Shown here one piece after another: positions 1-9,772 of a stretch of 64,000 nucleotides of DNA. Position 1 is the stretch's first letter. Every line of letters starts with the position of its first letter. Below the pieces are notes generated by a model. It was not told the DNA's origin, searched no databases, and saw nothing but the letters and a program-made list of their open reading frames with translations. The translations under genes and the position numbers were made by a program. This DNA comes from Lachnospiraceae bacterium (lineage in GTDB: Bacteria; Bacillota; Clostridia; Lachnospirales; Lachnospiraceae), in NCBI GenBank assembly GCA_017439675.1, contig JAFSIQ010000039.1:62001-126000 (forward strand). Direction: 5' to 3'.

Positions 1-628
1 CGTGGAATTGAAAAACGAAACCGGCGTTCACATTACATTTATCAACCTATCCGGGGGTATCGGTATTCCATACACCCCAGACAAGGAACCAAATGATATT
101 CTTGCCATTGGCGAAGGCGTTCGCAAGGCATACGAAGAAGTCCTTGTACCTGCCGGCATGGGAGATGTTGCCATCTATACTGAGCTTGGACGTTTTATGC
201 TTGCTCCATATGGACATTTAGTGACAAAAGCAATTCACGAAAAACACACACACAAAGAATACATCGGTGTGGATGCCTGTGCGGTAAATCTCATGCGTCC
301 AGCTATGTATGGTGCTTATCATCACATCACAGTTATGGGAAAAGAGAATGCCCCTGCTACACATACATATGATGTAGTAGGTTCTCTCTGCGAAAACAAC
401 GACAAATTCGCCATCGACCGCCAATTACCAGAAATTGAAAAGGGGGATTTGTTGGTAATTCACGATACCGGTGCCCACGGCTTTGCAATGGGCTACAGCT
501 ACAATGGTAAGTTGAAGTCCTCCGAAATTCTTCTTCGTGAGGACGGAAGTACCACCATGATTCGACGTGCAGAGACACCAGAAGATTATTTTGCCACCTT
601 GGAAAATTTTTGGGATGTGGAGTTATAA
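1..628 (+). CDS. lysA: Diaminopimelate decarboxylase, C-terminal part (cut by window edge)
   Basis: This is the last ~208 codons of a PLP-dependent, fold-type III decarboxylase; the beginning, with the PLP-binding lysine, lies left of the window. LysA converts meso-diaminopimelate to lysine and CO2 in the cytosol. Visible family hallmarks are LSGGIGIPY near the left end, NLMRPAMYGAYHHI, the VVGSLCE loop (the position of the family's active-site Cys-Glu segment) and GAHGFAMGYSYNG, whose Tyr normally contacts the cofactor. The frame is open from base 2 and stops with TAA at 626-628. A related basic-amino-acid or carboxynorspermidine decarboxylase is possible but these motifs fit LysA best. Confidence 0.85.
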   Translation, partial: VELKNETGVHITFINLSGGIGIPYTPDKEPNDILAIGEGVRKAYEEVLVPAGMGDVAIYTELGRFMLAPYGHLVTKAIHEKHTHKEYIGVDACAVNLMRPAMYGAYHHITVMGKENAPATHTYDVVGSLCENNDKFAIDRQLPEIEKGDLLVIHDTGAHGFAMGYSYNGKLKSSEILLREDGSTTMIRRAETPEDYFATLENFWDVEL

Positions 629-648
629 TATTATACTAATGAAAATAT

Positions 649-675
649 CGGTATTATAAGAGATTACGAATACCG
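649..675. other. Short inverted repeat between lysA and plsC
   Basis: CGGTATT at 649-655 pairs with AATACCG at 669-675 around a 13-base loop. There is no T-tract after it on the + strand, so it is a poor intrinsic terminator. It sits just upstream of the plsC ribosome-binding site and could be a leader structure or an operator; nothing decides between these. Confidence 0.3.
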
Positions 676-702
676 ACGAATATACTCTAGGAGGGATACA
701 CA

Positions 703-1428
703 ATGGCAAAACGATTGATTTTAATGATGCTTCGCAACTTCTTTTATTTACCATATGTGTTTGTTAGTCTATTGCGCTATGCCAAGAACGACAACATCAG
801 CGAAGAGAAGAAATATAAACTAATCCGATTAATTGGCAACCGCGGATGCAAATGCGGTAACGTGAATGTACATGGATATGGATTAGAGAACCTACCTAAG
901 GAATCCGGATACATTATGTATCCAAATCACCAAGGGCTATTTGATGTAATGGGATGGGTACACCTCAATCCAACTCCATTTGCAGTTGTTATCAAAAAGG
1001 AAGCTTATAATGTATTTATGTTACGCCAGATTATTCAAACCATGGGCGGTTTATTTATGGACCGCGAGGACCCAAGAGAGGGATTGAAGGTTATCAATGA
1101 AGTGGCAGAACAGGTAAAAGCTGGTCGTAACTACTTAATTTTCCCAGAGGGAACCCGTTCAAAAATGGGAAACAAAATGGGAGAGTTCAAAAGTGGAAGC
1201 TTTAAAGCGGCCACTAAGGCAAAATGCCCAATCGTGCCAATGGCAATTATCGATTCTTACTTGCCATTTGACACCAATTCCATCCGCAAGGTAGATGTGC
1301 AAATTCACGTATTGCCACCAATCCCTTATGAGGAATACAAGGGCATGAAAACAGCAGAAATCGCAGATATGGTAAAGGCACACATCGAAAAGGTGATTGC
1401 AGAAAATGAACACAACTTTGAAAACTAG
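703..1428 (+). CDS. plsC: 1-acyl-sn-glycerol-3-phosphate acyltransferase
   Basis: The protein has 241 residues and adds the second acyl chain to lysophosphatidic acid, giving phosphatidic acid, at the inner face of the membrane. The PlsC acyltransferase signature is clear: the catalytic NHQGLFD box (NHxxxxD) near residue 75, GGLFMDRED further on, and the substrate-binding FPEGTRSK box near residue 146. The amino end (residues 1-25) is hydrophobic and probably membrane-associated. AGGAGGG at 689-695 sits 7 bases before the ATG. Its 3' end overlaps hydE, so lipid synthesis and hydrogenase maturation genes appear to share a transcript here; I see no functional link. Confidence 0.9.
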   Translation: MAKRLILMMLRNFFYLPYVFVSLLRYAKNDNISEEKKYKLIRLIGNRGCKCGNVNVHGYGLENLPKESGYIMYPNHQGLFDVMGWVHLNPTPFAVVIKKEAYNVFMLRQIIQTMGGLFMDREDPREGLKVINEVAEQVKAGRNYLIFPEGTRSKMGNKMGEFKSGSFKAATKAKCPIVPMAIIDSYLPFDTNSIRKVDVQIHVLPPIPYEEYKGMKTAEIADMVKAHIEKVIAENEHNFEN

Positions 1429-2458
1429 CATTGACAAGTTAATCGGCCACAAGCTTCTTTCCAAAGAGGAGTTTGTGGCTTTATTGAATGAAAACTCTGA
1501 GGAATTGCGAACTTTTCTCGCTAGAGAAGCATTTGCAGTGAAACAACAACATTTTTCCAATCAGATTTACATCCGAGGGTTGATTGAATTTTCCAACTAC
1601 TGTAAAAACGATTGTTATTATTGTGGCATCCGCTGTAGCAATCGCACTCTTTCTCGTTACCGGCTTTCCAAAGAGCAAATTCTTTCCTGTTGCCATCAGG
1701 GCTACCACTTAGGATTCCGAACCTTTGTGCTACAGGGAGGTGAGGACGCTTATTACGACGATACATACATGACCGATATCGTCTCCACCATCCGTCAACA
1801 GTTTCCAGATTGCGCTATCACCCTTTCCTTGGGAGAACGCACCAAAGAAAGCTACGAACAGCTTTTCAAAGCTGGTGCCAACCGTTATCTGTTACGGCAC
1901 GAAACCGCAGATGCCATTCACTACAAAAAGCTGCATCCGCCGGGAATGTCCCACGAAAACCGCATGTCTTGTCTAAGGGAATTGAAAGCCATCGGTTACC
2001 AGACTGGTTGTGGTTTCATGGTAGGGTCTCCATATCAGACTAAGGAGCATCTGGCCCAGGACTTATTATATATACAGGACTTTAAACCAGAAATGGTAGG
2101 AATTGGACCGTACGTTTCCCACAAGGACACACCATTTAAGAACGAGAAAAACGGAACATTAGAGGATACTTTACTATTACTTAGCATTTTGCGACTTATG
2201 CATCCCATGCTACTACTACCTGCTACTACTGCTTTAGGAACCATTTCTCCAGAAGGTAGGGAATTGGGAATACTGGCCGGTGCTAATGTCATTATGCCGA
2301 ATCTATCTCCTAGCGAAAATCGCAATCAATATAGTCTATACGACAACAAAATCTGTACCGATGAAGAAGCTGCTGAAGGACTTCACAATCTGAAACTTCG
2401 CATGCAATCCATCGGACAGGATATTGTAATAGACCGGGGCGATGCTCCACACATTTAA
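1406..2458 (+). CDS. hydE: [FeFe] hydrogenase H-cluster radical SAM maturase HydE
   Basis: HydE is a radical S-adenosylmethionine enzyme that, with HydG and HydF, assembles the 2Fe subcluster of [FeFe] hydrogenase. The radical SAM cluster motif CKNDCYYC (CxxxCxxC) lies near residue 60, followed by a TIM-barrel-like core with LQGGED and GCGFMVGSP segments typical of HydE/BioB relatives. Length (350 aa) is normal for the family. An upstream TTG at 1397 is in frame, but the ATG at 1406 has AAGGTG 11 bases before it and is preferred. The gene overlaps plsC by 23 bases and is followed 18 bases later by hydG. The hydrogenase itself and hydF are not in the window. Confidence 0.92.
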   Translation: MNTTLKTSIDKLIGHKLLSKEEFVALLNENSEELRTFLAREAFAVKQQHFSNQIYIRGLIEFSNYCKNDCYYCGIRCSNRTLSRYRLSKEQILSCCHQGYHLGFRTFVLQGGEDAYYDDTYMTDIVSTIRQQFPDCAITLSLGERTKESYEQLFKAGANRYLLRHETADAIHYKKLHPPGMSHENRMSCLRELKAIGYQTGCGFMVGSPYQTKEHLAQDLLYIQDFKPEMVGIGPYVSHKDTPFKNEKNGTLEDTLLLLSILRLMHPMLLLPATTALGTISPEGRELGILAGANVIMPNLSPSENRNQYSLYDNKICTDEEAAEGLHNLKLRMQSIGQDIVIDRGDAPHI

Positions 2459-2476
2459 TCGAAAGAAGGAATTATC

Positions 2477-3895
2477 ATGTACAATCCAACATCATTAAAG
2501 GCTGAAGAATTTATTGACCACCAAGAAATTCTCGACACATTAAGCTACAGTGAAAAGGAAAGTCACAACCGTGAGCTTATTATGGACATTATAGAAAAGG
2601 CAAAGGAACGCAAGGGTCTTACTCACAGGGAAGCTAGCGTGTTACTGGCATGCGAGGAAGAAGATTTGAACCAGGAAATCTACGCACTCGCCGAGCAGAT
2701 TAAAAAAGACTTCTACGGAAACCGTATCGTTATGTTTGCACCACTTTACCTTTCCAACTACTGTGTAAACGGATGTGTATACTGTCCATACCATGCAGTA
2801 AACAAACAAATCCCACGAAAAAAACTGACTCAGGAAGAGGTTCGAAAAGAGGTGATTGCATTACAGGACATGGGACATAAGAGACTTGCCATTGAAGCGG
2901 GGGAGGACCCCGTAAACAACCCAATTGAGTATATCCTCGAATGTATTGATACCATTTACTCTGTCCATCACAAAAACGGCGATATCCGACGTGTAAATGT
3001 AAATATCGCCGCAACTACAGTAGAAAATTACCGCAAATTAAAGGATGCCGGTATCGGCACCTACATTCTGTTCCAGGAAACCTATCACAAGGAAAGTTAT
3101 GAAGCACTTCATCCAACCGGACCGAAGCATGATTATGCCTACCACACTGAGGCTATGGATCGTGCCATGGAGGGTGGAATCGACGACGTTGGTCTTGGCG
3201 TTTTATTCGGATTGGAATTGTACCGCTATGAATTTGCCGGACTTTTGATGCACGCAGAACATTTAGAAGCTGTCCACGGTGTTGGACCACACACCATCAG
3301 CGTCCCTCGCATCCGCTCTGCCAATGACATTGATGCATCTTCCTTTGACAATGGAATCAGCGATGATATTTTTGCAAAGATTGTTGCTTGTATTCGAATT
3401 GCGGTTCCTTATACTGGCATGATTGTGTCTACAAGAGAAAATCAGGAGTGCCGCGAAAAAGTACTGCACCTAGGTATTTCCCAGATAAGTGGTGGCTCCA
3501 AAACCTCCGTAGGTGGTTATTACGAAGCAGAACCGGAGGATGCAAAATCTGAACAGTTTGATGTAAGTGACAACCGCACTTTAGATGAAGTTGTGAAATG
3601 GTTGATGGAAATGGACTACATCCCTAGCTTTTGTACCGCATGTTACCGCGAGGGCAGAACCGGTGACCGTTTCATGAGCCTTTGCAAGAGCGGTCAGATT
3701 CAAAACTGCTGTCATCCAAATGCACTGATGACTTTAAAGGAATATTTGGAGGACTATGCCTCTAAGGACACACAGAAATTAGGTCTTGCCCTAATCAAAA
3801 AAGAGCTCTCCAACATACCAAACCCAAAGGTTCGTGCAATCGTGGAAGAGCACTTAAATGACATTCATTCTGGCAAACGGGATTTCCGCTTCTAG
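2477..3895 (+). CDS. hydG: [FeFe] hydrogenase H-cluster radical SAM maturase HydG
   Basis: HydG cleaves tyrosine to supply the CO and CN ligands of the H-cluster. The 472-residue protein carries both expected iron-sulphur sites: the radical SAM motif CVNGCVYC (CxxxCxxC) near residue 96, and in the C-terminal domain the CTAC...C site (CX2CX22C) starting near residue 386, which binds the auxiliary cluster. The C-terminal site separates HydG from its relative ThiH (2-iminoacetate synthase), the main alternative. AAGGA precedes the ATG. It is the last gene of the + strand run and is followed by a strong hairpin terminator. Confidence 0.93.
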   Translation: MYNPTSLKAEEFIDHQEILDTLSYSEKESHNRELIMDIIEKAKERKGLTHREASVLLACEEEDLNQEIYALAEQIKKDFYGNRIVMFAPLYLSNYCVNGCVYCPYHAVNKQIPRKKLTQEEVRKEVIALQDMGHKRLAIEAGEDPVNNPIEYILECIDTIYSVHHKNGDIRRVNVNIAATTVENYRKLKDAGIGTYILFQETYHKESYEALHPTGPKHDYAYHTEAMDRAMEGGIDDVGLGVLFGLELYRYEFAGLLMHAEHLEAVHGVGPHTISVPRIRSANDIDASSFDNGISDDIFAKIVACIRIAVPYTGMIVSTRENQECREKVLHLGISQISGGSKTSVGGYYEAEPEDAKSEQFDVSDNRTLDEVVKWLMEMDYIPSFCTACYREGRTGDRFMSLCKSGQIQNCCHPNALMTLKEYLEDYASKDTQKLGLALIKKELSNIPNPKVRAIVEEHLNDIHSGKRDFRF

Positions 3896-3944
3896 AATTT
3901 CAATTAAATAAAATCTCGTCTCTAAAAAAGAGTATCATATAACC

Positions 3945-3974
3945 AAAAGAAGCATCCCTTAGGATGCTTCTTTT
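3945..3974. terminator. Bidirectional intrinsic terminator between hydG and the GGDEF-EAL gene
   Basis: A perfect 13-bp stem (3945-3957 with 3962-3974) with a CTTA loop; A-tract on the left, T-tract on the right, so it can stop transcription from both sides. The stop codon of the restored GGDEF-EAL reading frame (3959-3961) lies in the loop. Confidence 0.88.
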
Positions 3975-5874
3975 ATTAACTCTGCAAATTCATCAGCCGG
4001 TATCGCCTTAGAATAATACCAACCCTGTAGGTAATCGCAACCGATATCTGACAGATGTGTCTGCTGTTCCTGGGTTTCCACACCCTCTGCCACAATGCGA
4101 ACCTTTAGTTCCTTTAACATACCAACAGTAAACTTCAAGGTAATACCTGCCCTTCATTGGCAAAAGCATCCCACACCATAAGTCTGTCTAACTTAATAAT
4201 CTTAAATGGCAACTGGTGAATGTAGCCAAGAGTAGAATAACCAGAGCCATAATCATCCAAGGAGAAAGAGATTCCCTTGGCATGCAAACGTTCTATATTC
4301 TCCTGTAATACTGCAAGAGAATTCGCCGCCGCAGTCTCCGTAACCTCCAAGTTAATCTGATCTGGTGATACATCATAGCGTTCCATAATCTCCATAAGTT
4401 GTTCTACGAAGTTATTCTGCATACACTGCACCACTGAAACGTTCACTTCTATGTACTCGATACTGGTTTCCCGCAAATTATTCGCTGCAATAAATTGACA
4501 TACTTTTTCGAATATCTTAACACCGAGCTTTACAATCATTCCATTCTTTTCCACAATCGGAATAAATACATCCGGTGGAATATTGCCAAGCATCTCGTCC
4601 TTTAGGCGAACCAATGCCTCTGCGGAAGTATAGCACTGTTTCTCTGTATTAAAAATTGGCTGATAATATACCTCTATCGTATCCCTTTCTACAGCCTTCT
4701 CCACAGCCTTTTCAATTGCCTTCTCTTTTCTAAGAGCGTGCAAATCCAAATCTCTTGCATATACCACAGAACCCTTACCATAGGTCTTCGCAGATAAAAT
4801 AGAGTAATCAATGACATCAATAATATTCGCCATGGTAGCCCCATCTTCTGGATAGGAAACACAACTAATGGTAGTGGAAAGCATCACAGAAACATCCTCT
4901 GTAATCCAAGGATGGCGGAAACGCTCCTGTACCATATCAATGGCTTTTTCAATCTGTATATCTTCTCCAGTCAACTCCACCGCAAACTGGTCTGCACCGT
5001 AGCGATACACCTTTCCATGCTTAGTAAGTGTTGTGAGGAAATGTGCCACCTGCATCAACATCATATCCCCTGCTGTTACACCGAAGGTTTTGTTGACAAA
5101 CTTAAAGTCATCCAAAGCTAGAAGAAGCAAATCAAAATGAGTGCCATTCGTAATATTATTACGCAACAATTCATCTAACATATTACGATTCAACACCTGA
5201 GTATTATTGTCAATCATTTCTGATTGATTCTGTGCCACCACGTAAAGCACCAACATTCCTGTTGCAACAACAAAATCAATATGAACAATATCTGAATTGT
5301 AATACTGCAAGAGCATGACTGCCGCCACCGTAAATTCCGATAAAATAATGGCTGTCAATTTACTAAACGCAAATCGTCTCACATAAATAACCGCATAAAT
5401 CGCACCATATAACATACAGTACAAGGACATGGCAACCATAATCCAAACCGCACTAGTTTCCTCGATTCCTCGCTGACCATCCCATACATAAAGTCCCTGG
5501 GTAACACAATTCCATACCATAGTGACAACATACACCACCACTGGCACGAAGAACAATAGCTTTGCCTTCCAATCAATCCGAAGACTTCGTCCCGTCCATA
5601 CCACCATGTAATACATAAACAGAATCGGAACAAAATACTGAATGATGTAAAAGGCGTCTGCCAACACGGTCAGCGCCACTCCCGGCTGCACATTGTTTCG
5701 GAGCAACAAGCACTTCAAAACTGCATTACAGCTCACAGCTACCGTCTCTACAATCAGCAAATACAAGAAAATACGACTACGTCTAATAGACAGATATCGC
5801 TTAGACACATGCATTATTCCTACCAATATTAAAATCATCAGCGCACAGACGTCAACATCCATATCCCACTGCAT
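3959..5874 (-). pseudogene. Membrane GGDEF-EAL protein broken by a frameshift near its C-terminus
   Basis: The main frame (ATG at 5874, GGAGGT 6 bases upstream) runs 579 codons and stops at 4135. It has about seven membrane helices (residues ~1-220), a degenerate GGDEF domain in which the signature reads GADQF (so diguanylate cyclase activity is unlikely), and an EAL domain with EALVR, VNVS, EVTE, DDYGSGYS and IIKLD. The final EAL segment, including the conserved VAEGVET and GCDYLQGWYYSKAIP, is intact in another frame from about 4145 down to a stop at 3959-3961. A single missing base in the GGG run at about 4151-4153 would explain it. As read, the protein loses the EGVE glutamate and should not hydrolyse c-di-GMP. 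A sequencing error is the main alternative. Confidence 0.82.
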
Positions 5875-5896
5875 ACTCTACCTCCACGGACGTCAC

Positions 5897-6826
5897 CTAT
5901 CCTTGTGGTGACATCATTTCTATATTCATATCAACCGGTCCTGAAATCCCCGGCACTTCTCCACTTTCACTATACTGCCAAACAGAAAACTCATATGGCC
6001 ATATTGGCTCATTGGCGTACTGCGCAAACCACATCGGATACCCGACAAGCTGTTCCAAATCTAGATATAGTGCGAAGTACACCTGATTTGTGTATATCAT
6101 AGCACTTCTACCTGCTGCCTCAATGGTTTCCAAGAATCCAAGCGCTGCCTGAGTGTGTTGCTCTGCCGTCAAATTGTTGGTACGGGCATCATCCTGCATT
6201 GGGTCCTCCCTGTCCAACACAATCGGATAGGACAAAGCATAATCCCCCAATAAATTCAGCACATAATTGGCTTCCTCCACACCTTCTTCATAAGTGGTTG
6301 CCTGAGAATAGAAATACACACCCACCGGAACGCCATTGCCGATTGCACCATTCATATTAGTGGTATAGTAGGCATCTGTCACGATATTGCCGTTGGCATA
6401 TCCGCGATACCCTACACGCACAATAGCAAAGTCAATATACTGGGAAGCAGTTTCCCAATCAATTACTCCTTGATGCTCAGACACATCAATTCCCACGCGT
6501 TTCTTAGAACCGTCATCTTCAATATAATTCTTGAAAACGTCACTGTCATCTAACTTGCTAAAATCCCAATCATGTCGCGGAATGTTCGGACTTATCTTAA
6601 TCTTCCGCAAAGTGCCAAACTTGTCCACTACCTGAATGTAACTAGCTTCCATAAAGCGCTCATAATTATCTGCACTCATGGCTGATATGGTAGCATTACT
6701 GTAACCAGGTAACTTGGAAGTGCTCATTTCAAAGGGCAATCCTTTTCCATAGTAATCTCTTTGACAGCCACACAGCAATAACATCATCAACGCTGCCATT
6801 CCACACAAAATGATATATTTTCTCAT
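5897..6826 (-). CDS. Lipoprotein with glycoside hydrolase family 25 (lysozyme-like) domain
   Basis: A secreted, lipid-anchored cell-wall hydrolase of about 309 residues. The signal peptide ends in LLLCGC, a lipobox. From residue ~105 the GH25 fold is recognisable: VGIDVSEHQGVIDW (catalytic Asp strand), FAIVRVGYRG, GVYFYSQA, IVLDREDP (the usual DxE acid/base region), and a C-terminal MWFAQYA...VWQYSESG. GH25 enzymes cleave the glycan backbone of peptidoglycan. The upstream ATG at 6850 lacks a ribosome site, whereas the ATG at 6826 has GAGGTAA 6 bases before it. It follows the direction of the GGDEF-EAL gene with a 22-base gap, so the two may be co-transcribed. Confidence 0.85.
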   Translation of the reverse strand: MRKYIILCGMAALMMLLLCGCQRDYYGKGLPFEMSTSKLPGYSNATISAMSADNYERFMEASYIQVVDKFGTLRKIKISPNIPRHDWDFSKLDDSDVFKNYIEDDGSKKRVGIDVSEHQGVIDWETASQYIDFAIVRVGYRGYANGNIVTDAYYTTNMNGAIGNGVPVGVYFYSQATTYEEGVEEANYVLNLLGDYALSYPIVLDREDPMQDDARTNNLTAEQHTQAALGFLETIEAAGRSAMIYTNQVYFALYLDLEQLVGYPMWFAQYANEPIWPYEFSVWQYSESGEVPGISGPVDMNIEMMSPQG

Positions 6827-7009
6827 CTGTATTACCTCATCTATCTTCACACAACCTCAGCAAATCCACTTACCGAGACACCATCTATCCTTCAACTCAT
6901 CTGTTTCCTGTGCGTGCAAACACGCAAACCAACAACAAAGCACAAAAACAATTATAATTAATATACTATAAATCCCACATTTCTTCAATGACTTTTTGCC
7001 TTTTTCCCA

Positions 7010-7038
7010 TTGACTTCCAAATTTAATAGTGCTAAACT
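7010..7038 (+). promoter_or_regulatory. Probable promoter of the cold-shock gene, with long 5' leader
   Basis: TTGACT (7010-7015), 17-base spacer, TAAACT (7033-7038). Transcription would start near 7045, leaving a ~95-base untranslated leader before the ATG at 7141. Long leaders are usual for cold-shock mRNAs, where they control stability and translation at low temperature. The rest of the 6827-7140 spacer is AT-rich and holds the GH25 gene's promoter region; no other gene is visible in it. Confidence 0.6.
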
Positions 7039-7140
7039 ATGCCTTGTATTATTAAAGCGTTAAAGATACCAACACTCTCGCTATGTTTTGGTATTCCAAT
7101 TACCTCTATGATACACAATTTTTATAAGGAGGTACTTTTT

Positions 7141-7347
7141 ATGAACAAAGGTACAGTTAAATGGTTCAATTCATCAAAAGGATTTGGTTTCATTACCAAC
7201 AGCGAAACTGGCGAGGATGTATTCGTACATTTTTCAGGCATCGTAGCAGAGGGCTACAAGGAACTGAAAGAAGGTCAGACTGTAACATTTGATATCGAGC
7301 AGGGTGCTAAAGGTGCACAGGCTGTTAACGTTATCGTACAGGCTTAA
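7141..7347 (+). CDS. cspA: Cold shock protein (CspA family)
   Basis: A 68-residue single-domain cold-shock protein that binds single-stranded RNA/DNA. Both RNP motifs are present: KGFGFI near residue 13 and VFVHF near residue 27. AAGGAGG lies about 7-8 bases before the ATG. An in-frame start at 7039 would add 34 residues unlike any cold-shock protein and lies in the leader, so it was not used. Expressed alone: own promoter and own terminator, on the strand opposite to its neighbours. Confidence 0.95.
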   Translation: MNKGTVKWFNSSKGFGFITNSETGEDVFVHFSGIVAEGYKELKEGQTVTFDIEQGAKGAQAVNVIVQA

Positions 7348-7361
7348 TCCATTAAAGAATC

Positions 7362-7388
7362 AAAGGACTATCGCAAGATGGTCCTTTT
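7362..7388 (+). terminator. Terminator of the cold-shock gene
   Basis: AAAGGACTATC, GCAA-type loop, GATGGTCCTTT, then T-rich sequence. It begins 15 bases after the stop codon. Confidence 0.85.
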
Positions 7389-7467
7389 TATTTTACAGAA
7401 AATTTTGTTAAACTGATTATGAAACCAATTGCTTCGTGCTTTACACTCTCGCAATCGTTCCACATCA

Positions 7468-7498
7468 AAAGTGGGATGTTTCAAAAGCATCCCACTTT
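7468..7498 (-). terminator. Terminator of nrdD
   Basis: A perfect 11-bp stem, AAAGTGGGATG (7468-7478) with CATCCCACTTT (7488-7498), 20 bases beyond the nrdD stop codon in the direction of nrdD transcription. Confidence 0.8.
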
Positions 7499-7518
7499 AT
7501 ATCTCAACCTAATCAATT

Positions 7519-9678
7519 CTATAAATGTAACACTCTCTCCTGAATCTCCTGAGTACGCCCCTGATTCCAGAACTGGGTACCAATATATCCGCAGGTACGT
7601 CTTGCCACATTCATGGTATCCTCATCTGTATTCTCACAGTTTGGACATTTCCAAATCAACTTATCCTTATCTCTCGCAATCTGAATCTCTCCGTCATAGC
7701 CACACTTCTGGCAATAATCACTCTTAGTATTCAACTCCGCATACATGATATTATCATAAATATGCTGCATTACTGTGATAACTGCATCAATATTATTCTG
7801 CATATTCGGAACTTCCACATAGCTTACTGCTCCTCCCGGAGACAACTCCTGGAACTTCGACTCAAAGGATAGTTTTCTAAATGCATCAATCTCCTCTGTA
7901 ACATGCACATGATAGCTGTTGGTAATGTAATTGCGGTCTGTCACACCTTCAATCTTACCAAAACGCTTCTGTAAACATTTTGCAAACTTATATGTGGTAG
8001 ACTCTAATGGTGTTCCGTAAATACTAAAATCAATGTTTGTCTCTGCTTTCCACTTGAAGCAAGCTGCATTCAGCTTCTTCATAACATCCATAGCAAACGG
8101 TGTAGACTCCGGATTGGTATGAGAAGAACCCGTCATGTAACGAGTACATTCACAAAGACCTGCATACCCCAAAGAAATGGTAGAATAACCGTTGTACAAC
8201 AACTTATCAATAACTTCTCCCTTTTCTAGGCGGGCTAACGCTCCATACTGCCACAATATCGGTGCCACATCAGAAGGTGTTCCCTTCAAACGATTGTGTC
8301 GGCACATTAACGCTTCATAACAAAGCTCTAGTCTCTCATCTAAAATATCCCAGAATTTTGCAATATCGCCCTCAGAAGAACAAGCCACATCAACCAGATT
8401 CAAAGTAACAACACCCTGATTGAAACGTCCATAGAACTTCGGCTTCTTGTTCTCATCATGGTACACGGTAAGGAAGGAACGACAACCCATACATGGATAG
8501 CAGTAATTCTGCTTTAAATTCTTCATTACCTTCTCTGAAATGTAATCTGGAACCATACGCTTTGCTGTACACTTCGCTGCAAGCTGGGTAAGTTCCCAAT
8601 ACTTGCTTCCCTCTCTTATATTATCTTCCTCTAACACATAGATAAGCTTCGGAAATGCCGGAGTAATATATACTCCCTTTTCATTCTTCACGCCTAAGAT
8701 TCTCTGGGTTAACATCTCCTCAATCACAAGCGCCAAGTCATCTCTGGTACGACCTTCTGGCACCTCGTTCAAATACATGAATACAGTGACAAATGGGGCC
8801 TGTCCGTTCGTAGTCATCAATGTAATTACCTGATATTGAATCATTTGTACACCACGCTTAATCTCTTCACGGACACGCAACTCTGCAATCTTCGCTATCT
8901 GCTCATCATCCACCTCTAAGCCAGCTGCTTCATATTCCTCACGTACCATCACTAAGTATTTCTTACGGCTCACATCAACAAATGGGGCCAAATGGGACAA
9001 TGTAATACTCTGTCCTCCATACTGGGAACTTGCAATCTGCGCAATACTCTGAGTCGCAATATTACATGCTGTAGAGAAGCTCTTTGGACGGTCAATCATA
9101 GTCTCACTGATTACCGTTCCATTCTCTAACATATCTTCTAAATTCACAAGACAGCAATTGTGCATGTGCTGTGCAAAATAATCAGAATCATGAAAATGAA
9201 TGATACCTTCCTCGTGCGCCTTCACAATCTTCTCTGGCAGCAAGAAACGCTTGGTGATATCCTTACTCACCTCTCCTGCCATATAATCACGCTGTACGCT
9301 GTTCACTACTGGATTCTTATTAGAATTCTCCTGTTTCACTTCCTCGTTATTACATTCAATCAAACTAAGAATCTGTTCATCTGTGGAATTGGCCTTACGC
9401 ACCAACGCTCTTGTATAACGATAGGTAATATACTTTCTTGCCACCTGAAAAGCGCGAATTGCCATAAGCTCATTTTCAACTAAGTCTTGTATCTCTTCCA
9501 CACTGAAGGTACGATTCATACTACTGCAAATCACAGTTACCTTCTTGGCAATCTCCTTAATCTGTTCCGGTGTCAAACGGTCTGTCTCTACAACTTCCTT
9601 GTTCGCCTTCTCCACCGCTGCCACAATTTTCGTAATATCGAAAGCAACTTCCATACCACTTCGCTTGATAATTCTCAT
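7519..9678 (-). CDS. nrdD: Anaerobic (class III) ribonucleoside-triphosphate reductase
   Basis: NrdD makes deoxyribonucleotides under anaerobic conditions using a glycyl radical. The 719-residue protein has an N-terminal ATP-cone (residues ~1-90, MRIIKRSGMEVAFD...), the catalytic barrel with PCMGCRSFL, a C-terminal zinc site (CQKCG and CPNCEN) and the glycyl-radical loop RRTCGYIGTQFWNQGR, in which the Gly after TC(G)Y is the radical site. The start at 9678 follows GGAGG with ideal spacing; an upstream ATG at 9702 does not. The activase gene nrdG is not next to it, which is unusual since nrdD and nrdG are often adjacent. Regulation by NrdR is indicated by two boxes at its promoter. Confidence 0.96.
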   Translation of the reverse strand: MRIIKRSGMEVAFDITKIVAAVEKANKEVVETDRLTPEQIKEIAKKVTVICSSMNRTFSVEEIQDLVENELMAIRAFQVARKYITYRYTRALVRKANSTDEQILSLIECNNEEVKQENSNKNPVVNSVQRDYMAGEVSKDITKRFLLPEKIVKAHEEGIIHFHDSDYFAQHMHNCCLVNLEDMLENGTVISETMIDRPKSFSTACNIATQSIAQIASSQYGGQSITLSHLAPFVDVSRKKYLVMVREEYEAAGLEVDDEQIAKIAELRVREEIKRGVQMIQYQVITLMTTNGQAPFVTVFMYLNEVPEGRTRDDLALVIEEMLTQRILGVKNEKGVYITPAFPKLIYVLEEDNIREGSKYWELTQLAAKCTAKRMVPDYISEKVMKNLKQNYCYPCMGCRSFLTVYHDENKKPKFYGRFNQGVVTLNLVDVACSSEGDIAKFWDILDERLELCYEALMCRHNRLKGTPSDVAPILWQYGALARLEKGEVIDKLLYNGYSTISLGYAGLCECTRYMTGSSHTNPESTPFAMDVMKKLNAACFKWKAETNIDFSIYGTPLESTTYKFAKCLQKRFGKIEGVTDRNYITNSYHVHVTEEIDAFRKLSFESKFQELSPGGAVSYVEVPNMQNNIDAVITVMQHIYDNIMYAELNTKSDYCQKCGYDGEIQIARDKDKLIWKCPNCENTDEDTMNVARRTCGYIGTQFWNQGRTQEIQERVLHL

Positions 9679-9772
9679 TTTCCCATCCTCCAAACATATC
9701 ACTCAATGCAATCATACGTAGTGTTCTACCTAGTAACTACGCCATTTCCTGTCTTTCACGCCTTCAAGCATC

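Noticed and set aside
7039..7140. Extended start for the cold-shock protein
   Set aside because: It lies in the untranslated leader; AAGGAGG and family length fix the start at 7141.
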